A stretch of DNA of 64,000 nucleotides. Source: Branchiostoma floridae (lineage: Eukaryota; Chordata; Leptocardii; Amphioxiformes; Branchiostomatidae). Of this stretch, positions 60,701-64,000 are shown piece by piece; position 1 is the stretch's first letter, and the number at the start of each line of letters is the position of its first letter. Location: the NCBI RefSeq assembly GCF_000003815.2, contig NC_049985.1, positions 4,460,267 to 4,524,266 of the forward strand, in the 5' to 3' direction. The notes under the pieces are model-generated. The model was given only the letters and a program-made list of their open reading frames with translations, was not told the DNA's origin and did no database searches. Made by a program: the position numbers and the translations under genes.

Positions 60701-63700
60701 TCTAGCTCTGGTTCTCTCCAATGATTGCTTCCTCACAGAATAGGCTGGCACGTCGATGATACGAAGATAGGTTACGCAAGCTAATGCCAGTTACAAAATT
60801 TAATGTAGCTGTTGCTTAGTCTGTTATGTTGTGTTTAGTAATTGTCCCTTTTGAAACATTTTTTTCCTTATTTCCAGCATTATTTCAGGAATTGATTAAA
60901 ATTCTTAGAAGCAAGGATCAAACTTCAGAATACAAACCCCATTACCATGCAGTTACAAGAACTCTCTGCTTATTTCTAGGTGAATTACTAAACTTAACCA
61001 ATCTTTTCTGTACCATCGGGTGCCAGACTGTTCTGTGTAAAAGCCAGCAAAGGAGCAAACGGAGCTAGAATAGAATAGATACCAGGCTAGGCTACAAAAA
61101 TAACATGCCACAAATATACAACATCACCAGATAAACCCCAACAATATCTCCAGTGAGATAAACCCCACCTTTTATACCTACTAACCTGGTTAACAAGGAC
61201 GACTCTGAGTCAGAACTGGTAGGTAGCCTAGTTAACTGGTTAACCTCTGATTAAACCCTGGTTAACCCCTAGTTAACACAATGTTGTAGGCCACATCAGC
61301 CCATTCTCCTTCAGTCTGGTTAACTAATTATATTTTCTTTTCCTAGATGCTAAAGGTGAAGACAAGCCTCCACCTGAAGTGGAGAAGCTGCAGAGTAAAC
61401 TATCCAGCTATACCCCGCCGCAGTTAGAATCAGGTACGTTTGCTTTATTCAACAGTTTTTAGTACTTGGTGTAGTTAGAAGAAATCTGCACATGAAATGT
61501 TAATATCCAGCATTGAACCTGAGGTATTGTTTCTTAATAAAAAGAATTGTAGCATTTCTTTTCTGCAGTTTTTGTGGTGCCTCTCCACTATGAATACATG
61601 ACAATCAAGTATTGTTTTAACCGTAAACATGAAACAGCACAAAACTATGAGAGTACCCACTCATACCATGAAAGAAAATAAATGAACGGTTTATTCTGGA
61701 CCAGTGCTGTCTCCAGGACCCGTCCCTCCGTCCCTGGACGGAAATTTACTCGTCGGGACGGAAAAAAAATTCACCCATTCCGTCCCACAAAATCTTAATT
61801 TCATGACATAAAAATGCAGTTTTGTTAGCTTAAAAAGGCAGGTTCAATAACTAAAATAGGCTTCCGACTTCAAATTTAATCGACTTTTCCTTCACCACGC
61901 CTCCACTTTCCAAGCCACGAAATAAACATTGTCTCATGCGGCCCCGACATACGGAGATGTGTGGAAATCAGAGATCGGCAAAACGTGCTATTCCCGTGGC
62001 GCAAGAGAAGGCGGGGCTGCGGCGTTATCTTACCTAACCACTGCTTTATTTTGCAATGCCGATTGGAATCATCCGGCCCTTATACGATTTAAAATCAACA
62101 TTAACGGGAAACTGCAATTCATTATGAACCGGACACGGCAGTTTAGAAATTATCTTTCTCTCTCGGCCGTCGTGTGTGTGTCGGACCGCGGAGGCCTCAG
62201 TAAACCCTCACACTGGTGATTTTCATAGTTCTACAAGACTACAACCATCGTGCAAACTGTAAACAGACCATATTCTCACCGTCTACGTCTACGATGTGAC
62301 AAAGCCAGGGCCGATTCTTGCGAAATGCATCTTCAAAAGCACGTTTGTGCTTGGATTTGGGACCTAGTTCGCAGCGCCGTGTTCGTAAAGTTCCGCGCTT
62401 CTTCGTGATTGACATGGTGTTACCGCTTTGTCCGCGCCGCTGCTGGCTGTGATTGGTGCAAAGTTGATTGGATTTGTGGAATTATGACGCACACCCTGTC
62501 ACAGGCGCTATGTCAAAAGGCTGCCGCCAATGCTGCTACCATGGTAACAACACGTCCAGTCGCATTTTCCAACTCGCTGCTATTACAGCTTACATAGATA
62601 TTTTTCGGCGGTATGTAACGCTGTTTTCACGGGGAAATGTCGGGAATCAAACTTGTATATCTTTTTTGCTGACCTTCCACTAAAATTATACGGAAGTTGC
62701 CCGCCGAAAAATGTAAGTAGGAGACTATTTTCACGGTCAGCCCGCTTCTTTTGACGGTTGACTGCCGACCCCATCGACATGCCCCCGCGTAGGTTGCCCC
62801 TTACGGAAAGTCTAGCCGTGAGAATTATCTTTGTTCTGCGTAGTTTAATTGGGTTGAATTTTGGAATTCGGATTGGCATTTATTTTATATCAGAAAATAA
62901 CTATCGGGAGACTGTTTCATCCTGTATATCACAGTATTCTTACCCAGCGCTATGAACATGATCGCTGTTGGCAATTTTTCTCCGATATTTGCAAATCTGT
63001 ACCCTTTGGACGGTACTGGACGATGAGCAGTAAGGTGATAATTTTGTCGAGAAATGCACATTTCTTGATGGTTTAAGAAACAACAACACAACACCAGCAA
63101 AATGAAGAGTTATTAAGCAAAATATAGTATAGTAACTTAACTGATCATGAGCAATCAGTACCAGACAAAATATGTGAAGTAAACTTCCTTTAAGTTTTAA
63201 TACGATCTTACATGCTGAAATGCGTCAATGGACCTTGGCCAATAATGCCAGCACCAGTGACGTTATCCAGCCCCCGAACTATGCACAAATCATCTACAAA
63301 TACGTGAAAATGACGACGAACAAGTATCATGAGTGTAATTTCAGAGTGTAAACGTAACACTGCTTATTTCGTAAGCGAAATGCCCGACCAAGTGGCGGGG
63401 CAGTCGGAACAAAGCTTATTGTTTCCAGATCGTGGGGTGTCGGTAGTCCTACTTTGTGGAATGAAATTTTGCCTCTGAAAATACGTAAAATAGCGTTTTA
63501 GAGGGTTTGATTTTAAAATTTTCCCGGGGGAGCATGCCCCCGGACCCCCCTAGTTGGCGAGCGCCTGCGGCGCTCGCGTCGGGCCTTCAGCCCGATCCCT
63601 CCACCCAAAAAATATTAGGGACGGAAATAAATTTCAAGCTGGAGACAGCACTGACTCTGTTCTGGACACCATGGATTGATGAATTCCACAGCTGTGGAAT

Positions 63701-64000
63701 TGATTAATGAATTCCATGGCTGTCTGTGGTGGTGGGAAAACGTATTGCAACATGTTCATCTTCATCTGTGGGACACATCTATTTTAGTGGCTTGGGCAGA
63801 CTTTTTACTGAGGCAGCCTACAAATCTGGCCAGGGACTTGTAGTTTGTTACAGAAAATAATTTGAAGTTCAAGCTGCATACCCTTCACAGCTGTAGAAAA
63901 TGTTTTGAATCCAACAACTGTGGAAATTGTCAATCTACAATACATGTAGCTCTAGTTCCTGCACTCCTAACAATGTGTATTTTCAATTATCCTCCTCAGG
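30600..64000 (+). CDS. LMO7: LMO7/LIMCH1-like scaffold protein (CH and PDZ domains), 3' part off the window
   Basis: Coding exons: 30608-30724, 31137-31207, 32447-32516, 33552-33652, 36798-36834, 37298-37417, 49661-49729, 50400-50651, 51295-51414, 51943-52088, 52391-52432, 52694-52907, 53192-53230, 53602-53640, 54010-54048, 54321-54875, 55391-55511, 56250-56417, 56582-56616, 57482-57615, then an assembly gap, 58718-58810, 59161-59339, 60516-60629, 61347-61433; the next exon starts at base 64000. All joins outside the gap keep frame. The protein has a CH domain (about 30-165), a DUF4757-like basic segment near TWKLRRKSKSS, a proline-rich region and a PDZ domain (about 678-775; GFGF loop). CH plus PDZ with this middle segment is the LMO7 layout; LIMCH1 lacks PDZ. 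The family binds actin/myosin and adherens-junction partners. The LIM domain is expected beyond the right edge. Confidence 0.93.
30820..30926. mobile_element. foldback MITE T5
   Basis: 107-bp near-palindrome: TAGCCTGAATACCATCCTTT at the left and the inverse of TAACCTGAGTACCATCCTCC at the right, with GTAGTGACC(A/G)CTGGCTCAAT inside each arm. No clear target duplication. Confidence 0.85.
30959..30999 (+). repeat. 20-bp direct duplication
   Basis: ACTTCAAGTGATTAGTTAGC occurs twice in immediate tandem in the first CH-domain intron. Confidence 0.9.
31137..31207 (+). CDS. LMO7: LMO7-like exon 2, CH domain
   Basis: A 71-bp exon between CACTCCAG and AA|GTAAGT, encoding AVTGKQFGNKDFRTALEDGT then LLCK. 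LEDGxLLCxL is the core CH-domain signature. Confidence 0.93.
31208..32446 (+). other. LMO7-like intron, nothing recognised
   Basis: AT-rich intron between CH-domain exons 2 and 3; no repeat family or exon seen. Confidence 0.6.
32447..32516 (+). CDS. LMO7: LMO7-like exon 3, CH domain
   Basis: A 70-bp exon between CCTGTCAG and CTG|GTAAGT. It encodes LMQKIQPGSIKKINNLPTP, matching the INKIKPGxIKKIN stretch specific to the LMO7/LIMCH1 CH domain. Confidence 0.93.
33269..33498. mobile_element. MITE T6 with CTGTAAATGCA ends
   Basis: Inverted ends CTGTAAATGCA (33269-33279) and TGCATTTACAG (33488-33498). The interior has inverted TTCGCGGTGGTTTTA blocks. Such CTGTAAATGCA/TTCGCGG elements are common in marine invertebrate genomes as I recall. 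Confidence 0.8.
33552..33652 (+). CDS. LMO7: LMO7-like exon 4, CH domain
   Basis: A 101-bp exon between GTAATAACAG and CG|GTGAGA. It encodes DNLNLFLRACLDVGMTRNQL and FEPCDLTDLTTKE, the central CH helices. Confidence 0.93.
34370..35690 (+). repeat. tandem array of about 160-170-bp units, eight copies
   Basis: Marker GGAGACACGATGACGG recurs at about 34769, 34941, 35108, 35331, 35489 and 35647. Each unit holds a TTTG-rich stretch, GAGTTGTTCTGTCAGG, CCAGCAAGTCGATCCCTCC and CCTCTCTGCTTTT. Two further diverged units precede. It fills much of the intron after CH exon 4. Confidence 0.92.
35691..36797 (+). other. LMO7-like intron remainder, nothing recognised
   Basis: Unique-looking intron sequence with no exon or named repeat. 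Confidence 0.55.
36798..36834 (+). CDS. LMO7: LMO7-like exon 5 (37-bp microexon), CH domain
   Basis: A 37-bp exon between CCTCAACAG and AAT|GTGAGT encoding RRDPEEERNRLKN, the linker before the last CH helix. It is charged and short; its identity rests on phase and on the family alignment. Confidence 0.9.
37298..37417 (+). CDS. LMO7: LMO7-like exon 6, end of CH domain
   Basis: A 120-bp exon between GCGTACAG and ATG|GTGAGT. It encodes VAITLYWLGKTSEEFPSFPG, the final CH helix (V-x-x-TLYWLG), then LNRDMFRNVSIQSPSS. A 12.2-kb intron follows, the largest in the window. Confidence 0.93.
37429..37455 (+). repeat. TTTG microsatellite
   Basis: About six TTTG units just inside the 12-kb intron. Confidence 0.85.
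37825..38043. mobile_element. inverted-repeat MITE T2, compact copy
   Basis: Arms of about 45 bp: GTAACACAAGTTCACCTTTA on the left and the inverse GTAACGCTAGTTCACCTATA on the right, both leading to ATCCGTTGTA. Same family as 22215-22600. Confidence 0.85.
39403..39940 (+). repeat. tandem array, three units of 174-184 bp
   Basis: AGGCTTCAG starts units at 39403, 39577 and 39761. Each contains TGTCTGACTAGATGTAAATC, TTTGCCTGAAGG and GTGTGGGAAAAGTTTCAAGA. Confidence 0.92.
39941..43849 (+). other. LMO7-like large intron, central part
   Basis: Only simple repeats (CT near 40615, TA near 40652), a TCCTTGTCTGTTGTG-type low-complexity stretch at 41880-42010, and a GC-richer stretch at 42500-43000. 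No splice-supported exon. Confidence 0.55.
43850..44425 (+). repeat. tandem array, three units of about 180-200 bp
   Basis: GGTAC(A/T)GTAAACTGAAAA recurs near 43960, 44140 and (diverged) 44341. Units share AGCAA(A/G)ATTTGTTC, GACTTAAAC(T/A)ACAGTCT, GTCAATAGATCCCAG and CTTAGAAATTTGTCAACAAGG. Confidence 0.92.
45422..46494. mobile_element. MULE-like element with 125-bp terminal inverted repeats and 9-bp target duplication
   Basis: Left terminal repeat 45422-45546 and right 46370-46494 match over 125 bp with about three differences, beginning TAATCTCCAAGCAGATTC. Flanks are perfect direct repeats GTACTATAG (45413-45421 and 46495-46503). Long terminal repeats plus a 9-bp duplication are typical of Mutator-like elements. 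The ~820-bp interior has no transposase frame; it is GC-richer than the intron and could include captured sequence. Confidence 0.92.
46504..47789 (+). other. LMO7-like large intron, nothing recognised
   Basis: AT-rich intron with no supported feature. Confidence 0.55.
47790..48300 (+). repeat. tandem array, three units of about 178 bp
   Basis: CTGACAAAAGTTAAA recurs at 47833, 48011 and 48190. Units share TGTAAACACC, GCAAATGATTCA(G/A)GTGTTC and CCACCTAGTTTGGCAA. Confidence 0.93.
48301..48760 (+). repeat. adjacent tandem array, three units of 172 bp
   Basis: GGTCA(G/C)TTTTAGGTCACTG recurs at 48308, 48480 and 48653. Units share CTGTACCTGGCTTGGCC, CCTCAGCTAGA and AGCCTATAGCTGATTTTATG. The ends share TTTGATGTATATGATGTTTA with the preceding array, so the two arrays are partly related. 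Confidence 0.93.
48944..49007. repeat. perfect 22-bp hairpin with 20-nt loop
   Basis: GGTACTATGAAAAATGTGTG on the left arm (48944-48965) is exactly inverted at 48986-49007; pairing extends further with a mismatch. The loop contains ATGCAAAT. Most likely a foldback MITE; the size is also in the range of a microRNA precursor. Confidence 0.85.
49661..49729 (+). CDS. LMO7: LMO7-like exon 7
   Basis: A 69-bp phase-0 exon between CTCTTTACAG and CAG|GTAAAA, encoding DIYGGPPSGNTHENVYSYKH. No known domain. The length is a multiple of three with symmetric phase, so it can be skipped without a frame change. Confidence 0.85.
50220..50322. mobile_element. MITE T4, compact copy
   Basis: 103 bp with inverted ends CAGGGCTTGAAATAC and GTATTTCGAGCCCTG, and an interior 18-bp palindrome ACCTGCACCGGTGCAGGT. 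hAT-type CAGGG ends; no exact 8-bp duplication seen. Confidence 0.8.
50400..50651 (+). CDS. LMO7: LMO7-like exon 8, serine-rich
   Basis: A 252-bp exon between CTCCTCACAG and ATG|GTGAGG. It starts DSIDSTISQDSSSSFDRGQL and contains AAGYLPRPLKKRISESHMFL, a serine-rich then basic segment like that after the CH domain in LMO7/LIMCH1. It is GC-rich relative to its flanks, as expected for coding sequence here. Confidence 0.9.
51125..51160 (+). CDS. LMO7: possible 36-bp cassette exon of the LMO7-like gene
   Basis: CAGCAGAACAGAGTGGATGA and the following bases to GGCAAC lie between TTCTGCAG and GTACTG, encoding QQNRVDEGRVGN in phase 0. The acceptor is a tandem CAGCAG, allowing one codon more or less. 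GTACTG donors are used elsewhere in this window. It is optional; the frame holds without it. Confidence 0.4.
51295..51414 (+). CDS. LMO7: LMO7-like exon 9, acidic/charged
   Basis: A 120-bp exon between TTCGTTCAG and TCG|GTAGGT encoding GRRKSSSGGVEEEEDEKSLT then YEDYKKEKTKLSEDSDLWRS. It is charged and probably helical; phase 0 at both ends. Confidence 0.9.
51943..52088 (+). CDS. LMO7: LMO7-like exon 10, DUF4757-type segment
   Basis: A 146-bp exon between TACCACCCAG and AA|GTAAGT encoding TLDTWKLRRKSKSSADLWAK and later RKSKTFQEIVDEK. LDxWKxRRxSKS and RKSKSFxEI are signatures of the DUF4757 region shared by LMO7 and LIMCH1. Confidence 0.92.
52391..52432 (+). CDS. LMO7: LMO7-like exon 11 (42 bp)
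   Basis: A short exon between CTACTTGCAG and AG|GTAGGA encoding GGPDIGDVAIELL between split codons. Phase 2 at both ends, so it can be skipped in frame. Support is splice sites and frame continuity. Confidence 0.8.
52694..52907 (+). CDS. LMO7: LMO7-like exon 12
   Basis: A 214-bp exon between TTCTGCCCAG and CAG|GTAGGA. It starts RKKREQELSDQYADALDERE, a charged helix, and ends in polar sequence RNVPNNKQ. It leads directly into the three proline-rich microexons. Confidence 0.9.
53192..53230 (+). CDS. LMO7: proline-rich microexon, copy 1 of 3
   Basis: A 39-bp phase-0 exon between GTTTCACAG and AGG|GTAGGA encoding RPPPPPRNDSIKR. It lies in a ~410-bp unit that recurs twice more downstream with its flanking intron. 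The PPPPP run is a candidate SH3, WW or EVH1 ligand. Confidence 0.82.
53376..53462 (+). repeat. dispersed repeat, family R1, copy 3
   Basis: TATCTGTATAGCCGGTGTAA and TTTGGTGTAACACATCA, diverged from copies 1 and 2. Inserted before the unit duplicated, since copy 4 sits at the same place in the next unit. Confidence 0.8.
53602..53640 (+). CDS. LMO7: proline-rich microexon, copy 2 of 3
   Basis: A 39-bp phase-0 exon encoding RPSPPPRDDSINR, with the same splice flanks as copy 1 (GTTTCACAG and GTAGGAAATA). Exactly 410 bp after copy 1. Confidence 0.82.
53775..53858 (+). repeat. dispersed repeat, family R1, copy 4
   Basis: Same element inside the second microexon unit: TATCTGTATAGACGGTGTAA then GACACACCAGCTTCGCAGGC. 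Confidence 0.8.
54010..54048 (+). CDS. LMO7: proline-rich microexon, copy 3 of 3
   Basis: A 39-bp phase-0 exon encoding the same peptide as copy 2, RPSPPPRDDSINR, though the codons differ, which suggests the peptide is selected. It lies 408 bp after copy 2. Confidence 0.82.
54321..54875 (+). CDS. LMO7: LMO7-like exon 14, proline-rich with internal peptide repeats
   Basis: A 555-bp exon between GTTCTTCAG and AAG|GTGCGA. It begins GPFAPPREDSVPK, similar to the preceding microexon peptide. It then has three SWQR-type repeats, PRPPPPKPSS, a helix MWQRMEQEEPKEKEPP and four tandem 11-residue repeats of the form QPIRARDSPPA (33-bp DNA period). The peptide is expected to be disordered and arginine/proline rich. 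Confidence 0.9.
54648..54794 (+). repeat. 33-bp coding minisatellite
   Basis: Units begin CAGCCAATC at 54648, 54681, 54714, 54747 and a partial at 54780. Each encodes QPI(W/R)ARDS(P/S)(P/A)(A/V). The period is a multiple of three, so copy number can change without a frameshift. Confidence 0.92.
55391..55511 (+). CDS. LMO7: LMO7-like exon 15, PDZ domain first half
   Basis: A 121-bp exon between TGTTTTACAG and G|GTATGA encoding INLSKSSDEKGFGFAVSGGK and later VLISSVVPG. GFGF is the carboxylate-binding loop of the PDZ domain. Confidence 0.94.
55822..56138. mobile_element. hAT-like nonautonomous element with near-perfect 8-bp duplication
   Basis: Left end CAGGGTTGTAGCCAGC. Right end, read inverted, is CAGGGTTCAGGGTTATAGCC, the same terminus with an extra CAGGGTT. 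Flanks GTATGTAA (55814-55821) and GTATGTTA (56139-56146) differ at one base. The interior holds the ATTTTAAAAT-type core and GGACGGAA blocks also seen in 61702-63659. It splits the PDZ-domain intron. Confidence 0.75.
56250..56417 (+). CDS. LMO7: LMO7-like exon 16, PDZ domain second half
   Basis: A 168-bp exon between TTCCTACAG and G|GTCAGT encoding SRSQLQVGDEILAINEEDV then HNTVVAAIRDSAKTGIISLY, the VGDxIxxINxxxV...HxxVVxxIR pattern of PDZ strands and helix 2. The helix-start histidine suggests class I ligands (S/T-x-hydrophobic). Confidence 0.94.
56582..56616 (+). CDS. LMO7: LMO7-like exon 17 (35-bp microexon)
   Basis: A 35-bp exon between CAATTGCAG and AAT|GTAAGT encoding AFASLAKDLETN after the PDZ domain. 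Identified from splice sites and phase. Confidence 0.78.
57482..57615 (+). CDS. LMO7: LMO7-like exon 18, proline-rich
   Basis: A 134-bp exon between GACCCTCCAG and AG|GTAGGG encoding DGFPEEEPDSPAPPPRPPPP and then VRVDQTALSQQLNR. Ends in phase 2, like the exons after the gap. Confidence 0.88.
57704..57868. mobile_element. foldback MITE next to the assembly gap
   Basis: Arms of about 50 bp: CATAGCTTACGTTTCGATGT at the left and its inverse (CATAGCTTACGTTTCAATGT) at the right, continuing CTCTCAGACACCTTCGTCAG. It lies 31 bp before the N gap. Confidence 0.88.
57900..58270. other. assembly gap (run of N)
   Basis: 371 unknown bases. The sequence right after it, TCTCCTTCATCCCAG then GTAGGGCAT, resembles an exon end with the same GTAGGGCAT donor context as exon 57482-57615, so an exon may be partly hidden in the gap. 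Confidence 0.97.
58271..58285 (+). CDS. LMO7: possible 3' end of an exon hidden by the gap
   Basis: Fifteen bases ending CCCAG before GTAGGGCAT. Ending in phase 2 would join the next exon in frame. The upstream part is unknown. Confidence 0.3.
58718..58810 (+). CDS. LMO7: LMO7-like duplicated exon, short copy
   Basis: Starts after TTCCCCCTTAG and encodes RLEDDSVTEEPVTRVLKTQD ending SLAERIER. The next exon begins with the same pattern (RLDNEVKEEPVTRAVK...SLADRIERL), so this is a tandem copy. A weak donor CG|GTTGGT would keep phase 2; without it the frame stops a few codons later. It may be alternative or decaying. Confidence 0.65.
59161..59339 (+). CDS. LMO7: LMO7-like duplicated exon, full copy
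   Basis: A 179-bp exon between TGCCCTTTAG and G|GTGGGT. It encodes LDNEVKEEPVTRAVKARDD, then SLADRIERLDKSGRKDG, and ends WRVDPPGQHMEISLLK. Charged, no known domain. Confidence 0.88.
59485..59556 (+). repeat. degenerate telomere-like TTAGGG repeats
   Basis: GGGTTAGGGTTAGAGTTAGA and similar GTTAGG units in an LMO7-like intron; a short interstitial simple repeat. Confidence 0.75.
60516..60629 (+). CDS. LMO7: LMO7-like exon, charged linker
   Basis: A 114-bp exon between CCCACGTAG and G|GTAGGT encoding DDPELQQPKPEVVLRRRDTE then SQNLKRRSDFFLGVG. Phase fits both neighbours. Confidence 0.86.
61347..61433 (+). CDS. LMO7: LMO7-like exon, last complete one in the window
   Basis: An 87-bp exon between TTTTCCTAG and G|GTACGT encoding DAKGEDKPPPEVEKLQSKLS then YTPPQLES. 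The next acceptor, TCCTCCTCAG, ends at 63999. Confidence 0.86.
61702..63659. mobile_element. hAT-like element (1958 bp) with perfect 8-bp target duplication
   Basis: Left end CAGTGCTGTCTCCAG; right end inverted reads CAGAGTCAGTGCTGTCTCC. Flanks are perfect direct repeats TTCTGGAC (61694-61701 and 63660-63667). CAGNG ends and 8-bp duplication are the hAT pattern. The interior has GGACGGAA blocks, an ATTTTAAAATTTTCCCGGGG core near 63510 and a minus-strand short frame at 62239-62415. Confidence 0.88.
62239..62415 (-). pseudogene. possible N-terminal exon of a hAT-type transposase
   Basis: A 58-residue minus-strand frame starting MSITKKRGTLRTRRCELGPK and containing KRAFEDAFRKNRPWLCHIVD then GENMVCLQF. 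F-x-x-x-F...pWL...mfC resembles the TTF-type zinc finger at the N terminus of some hAT transposases, but the second cysteine is missing. No other transposase segment was recognised in the element. Confidence 0.35.

Noticed and set aside
60880-60980. Exon-like stretch after TTATTTCCAG
   Set aside because: Acceptor-like sequence and a short open frame exist, but adding it breaks no known need: flanking exons 60516-60629 and 61347-61433 already join in frame, and the peptide is unfamiliar.

Overview
The window reads as nuclear DNA of an invertebrate deuterostome, most likely a lancelet (Branchiostoma). The evidence is two intron-rich animal genes with clean GT-AG exon joins, long AT-rich introns, many short inverted-repeat transposons, microsatellites, and an assembly gap of N at 57900-58270. 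There are no operons, CRISPR arrays or functional tRNA/rRNA genes. The lancelet assignment is inference: the second gene looks like the single ancestor of the vertebrate pair LMO7 and LIMCH1, and the repeat families look familiar from that genus.

Region 1-11 kb holds no gene I can support. It has a promoter-like cluster of RFX X-box and CRE motifs at the left edge, a CpG-rich patch with another X-box near 4.1-4.4 kb, a ~190-bp tandem repeat (2.8-3.5 kb) and several dispersed repeats.

Region 11.0-21.0 kb (minus strand) is a complete AASDH gene (beta-alanine-activating enzyme, acyl-CoA synthetase family member 4). I resolved 14 coding exons, all phase-consistent, giving 1154 residues: an adenylation domain, a phosphopantetheine carrier domain and a C-terminal PQQ/WD-like beta-propeller. 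Its intron 1 is almost entirely repeats.

Region 21.0-30.6 kb lies between two divergently transcribed genes. It carries a long CA microsatellite, several short transposons, two with perfect target-site duplications, a cluster of six CCAAT boxes, and three tandem exon-like units with decayed similarity to histone H4. A pair of diverged ~0.8-kb duplicates follows.

Region 30.6-64.0 kb (plus strand) is the 5' two-thirds or so of an LMO7/LIMCH1-type gene: calponin-homology domain, a DUF4757-like basic segment, proline-rich region and a PDZ domain. The LIM domain must lie beyond the right edge; the last base of the window is the first base of the next exon. The gene shows recent exon duplication: three tandem 39-bp proline-rich microexons, a partial fourth copy fused to the next exon, and a second duplicated exon pair near 58.7/59.2 kb. 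Its introns carry MULE-like and hAT-like elements with target-site duplications and at least five separate tandem arrays with unit lengths of about 160-200 bp.

The two genes are not expected to work together biochemically. AASDH is a soluble acyl/aminoacyl-activating enzyme, whereas LMO7-type proteins are actin and junction scaffolds. I did not find a clearly new biological system. The best leads are the microexon triplication, the H4-like exon units and the short transposon families with perfect target-site duplications.
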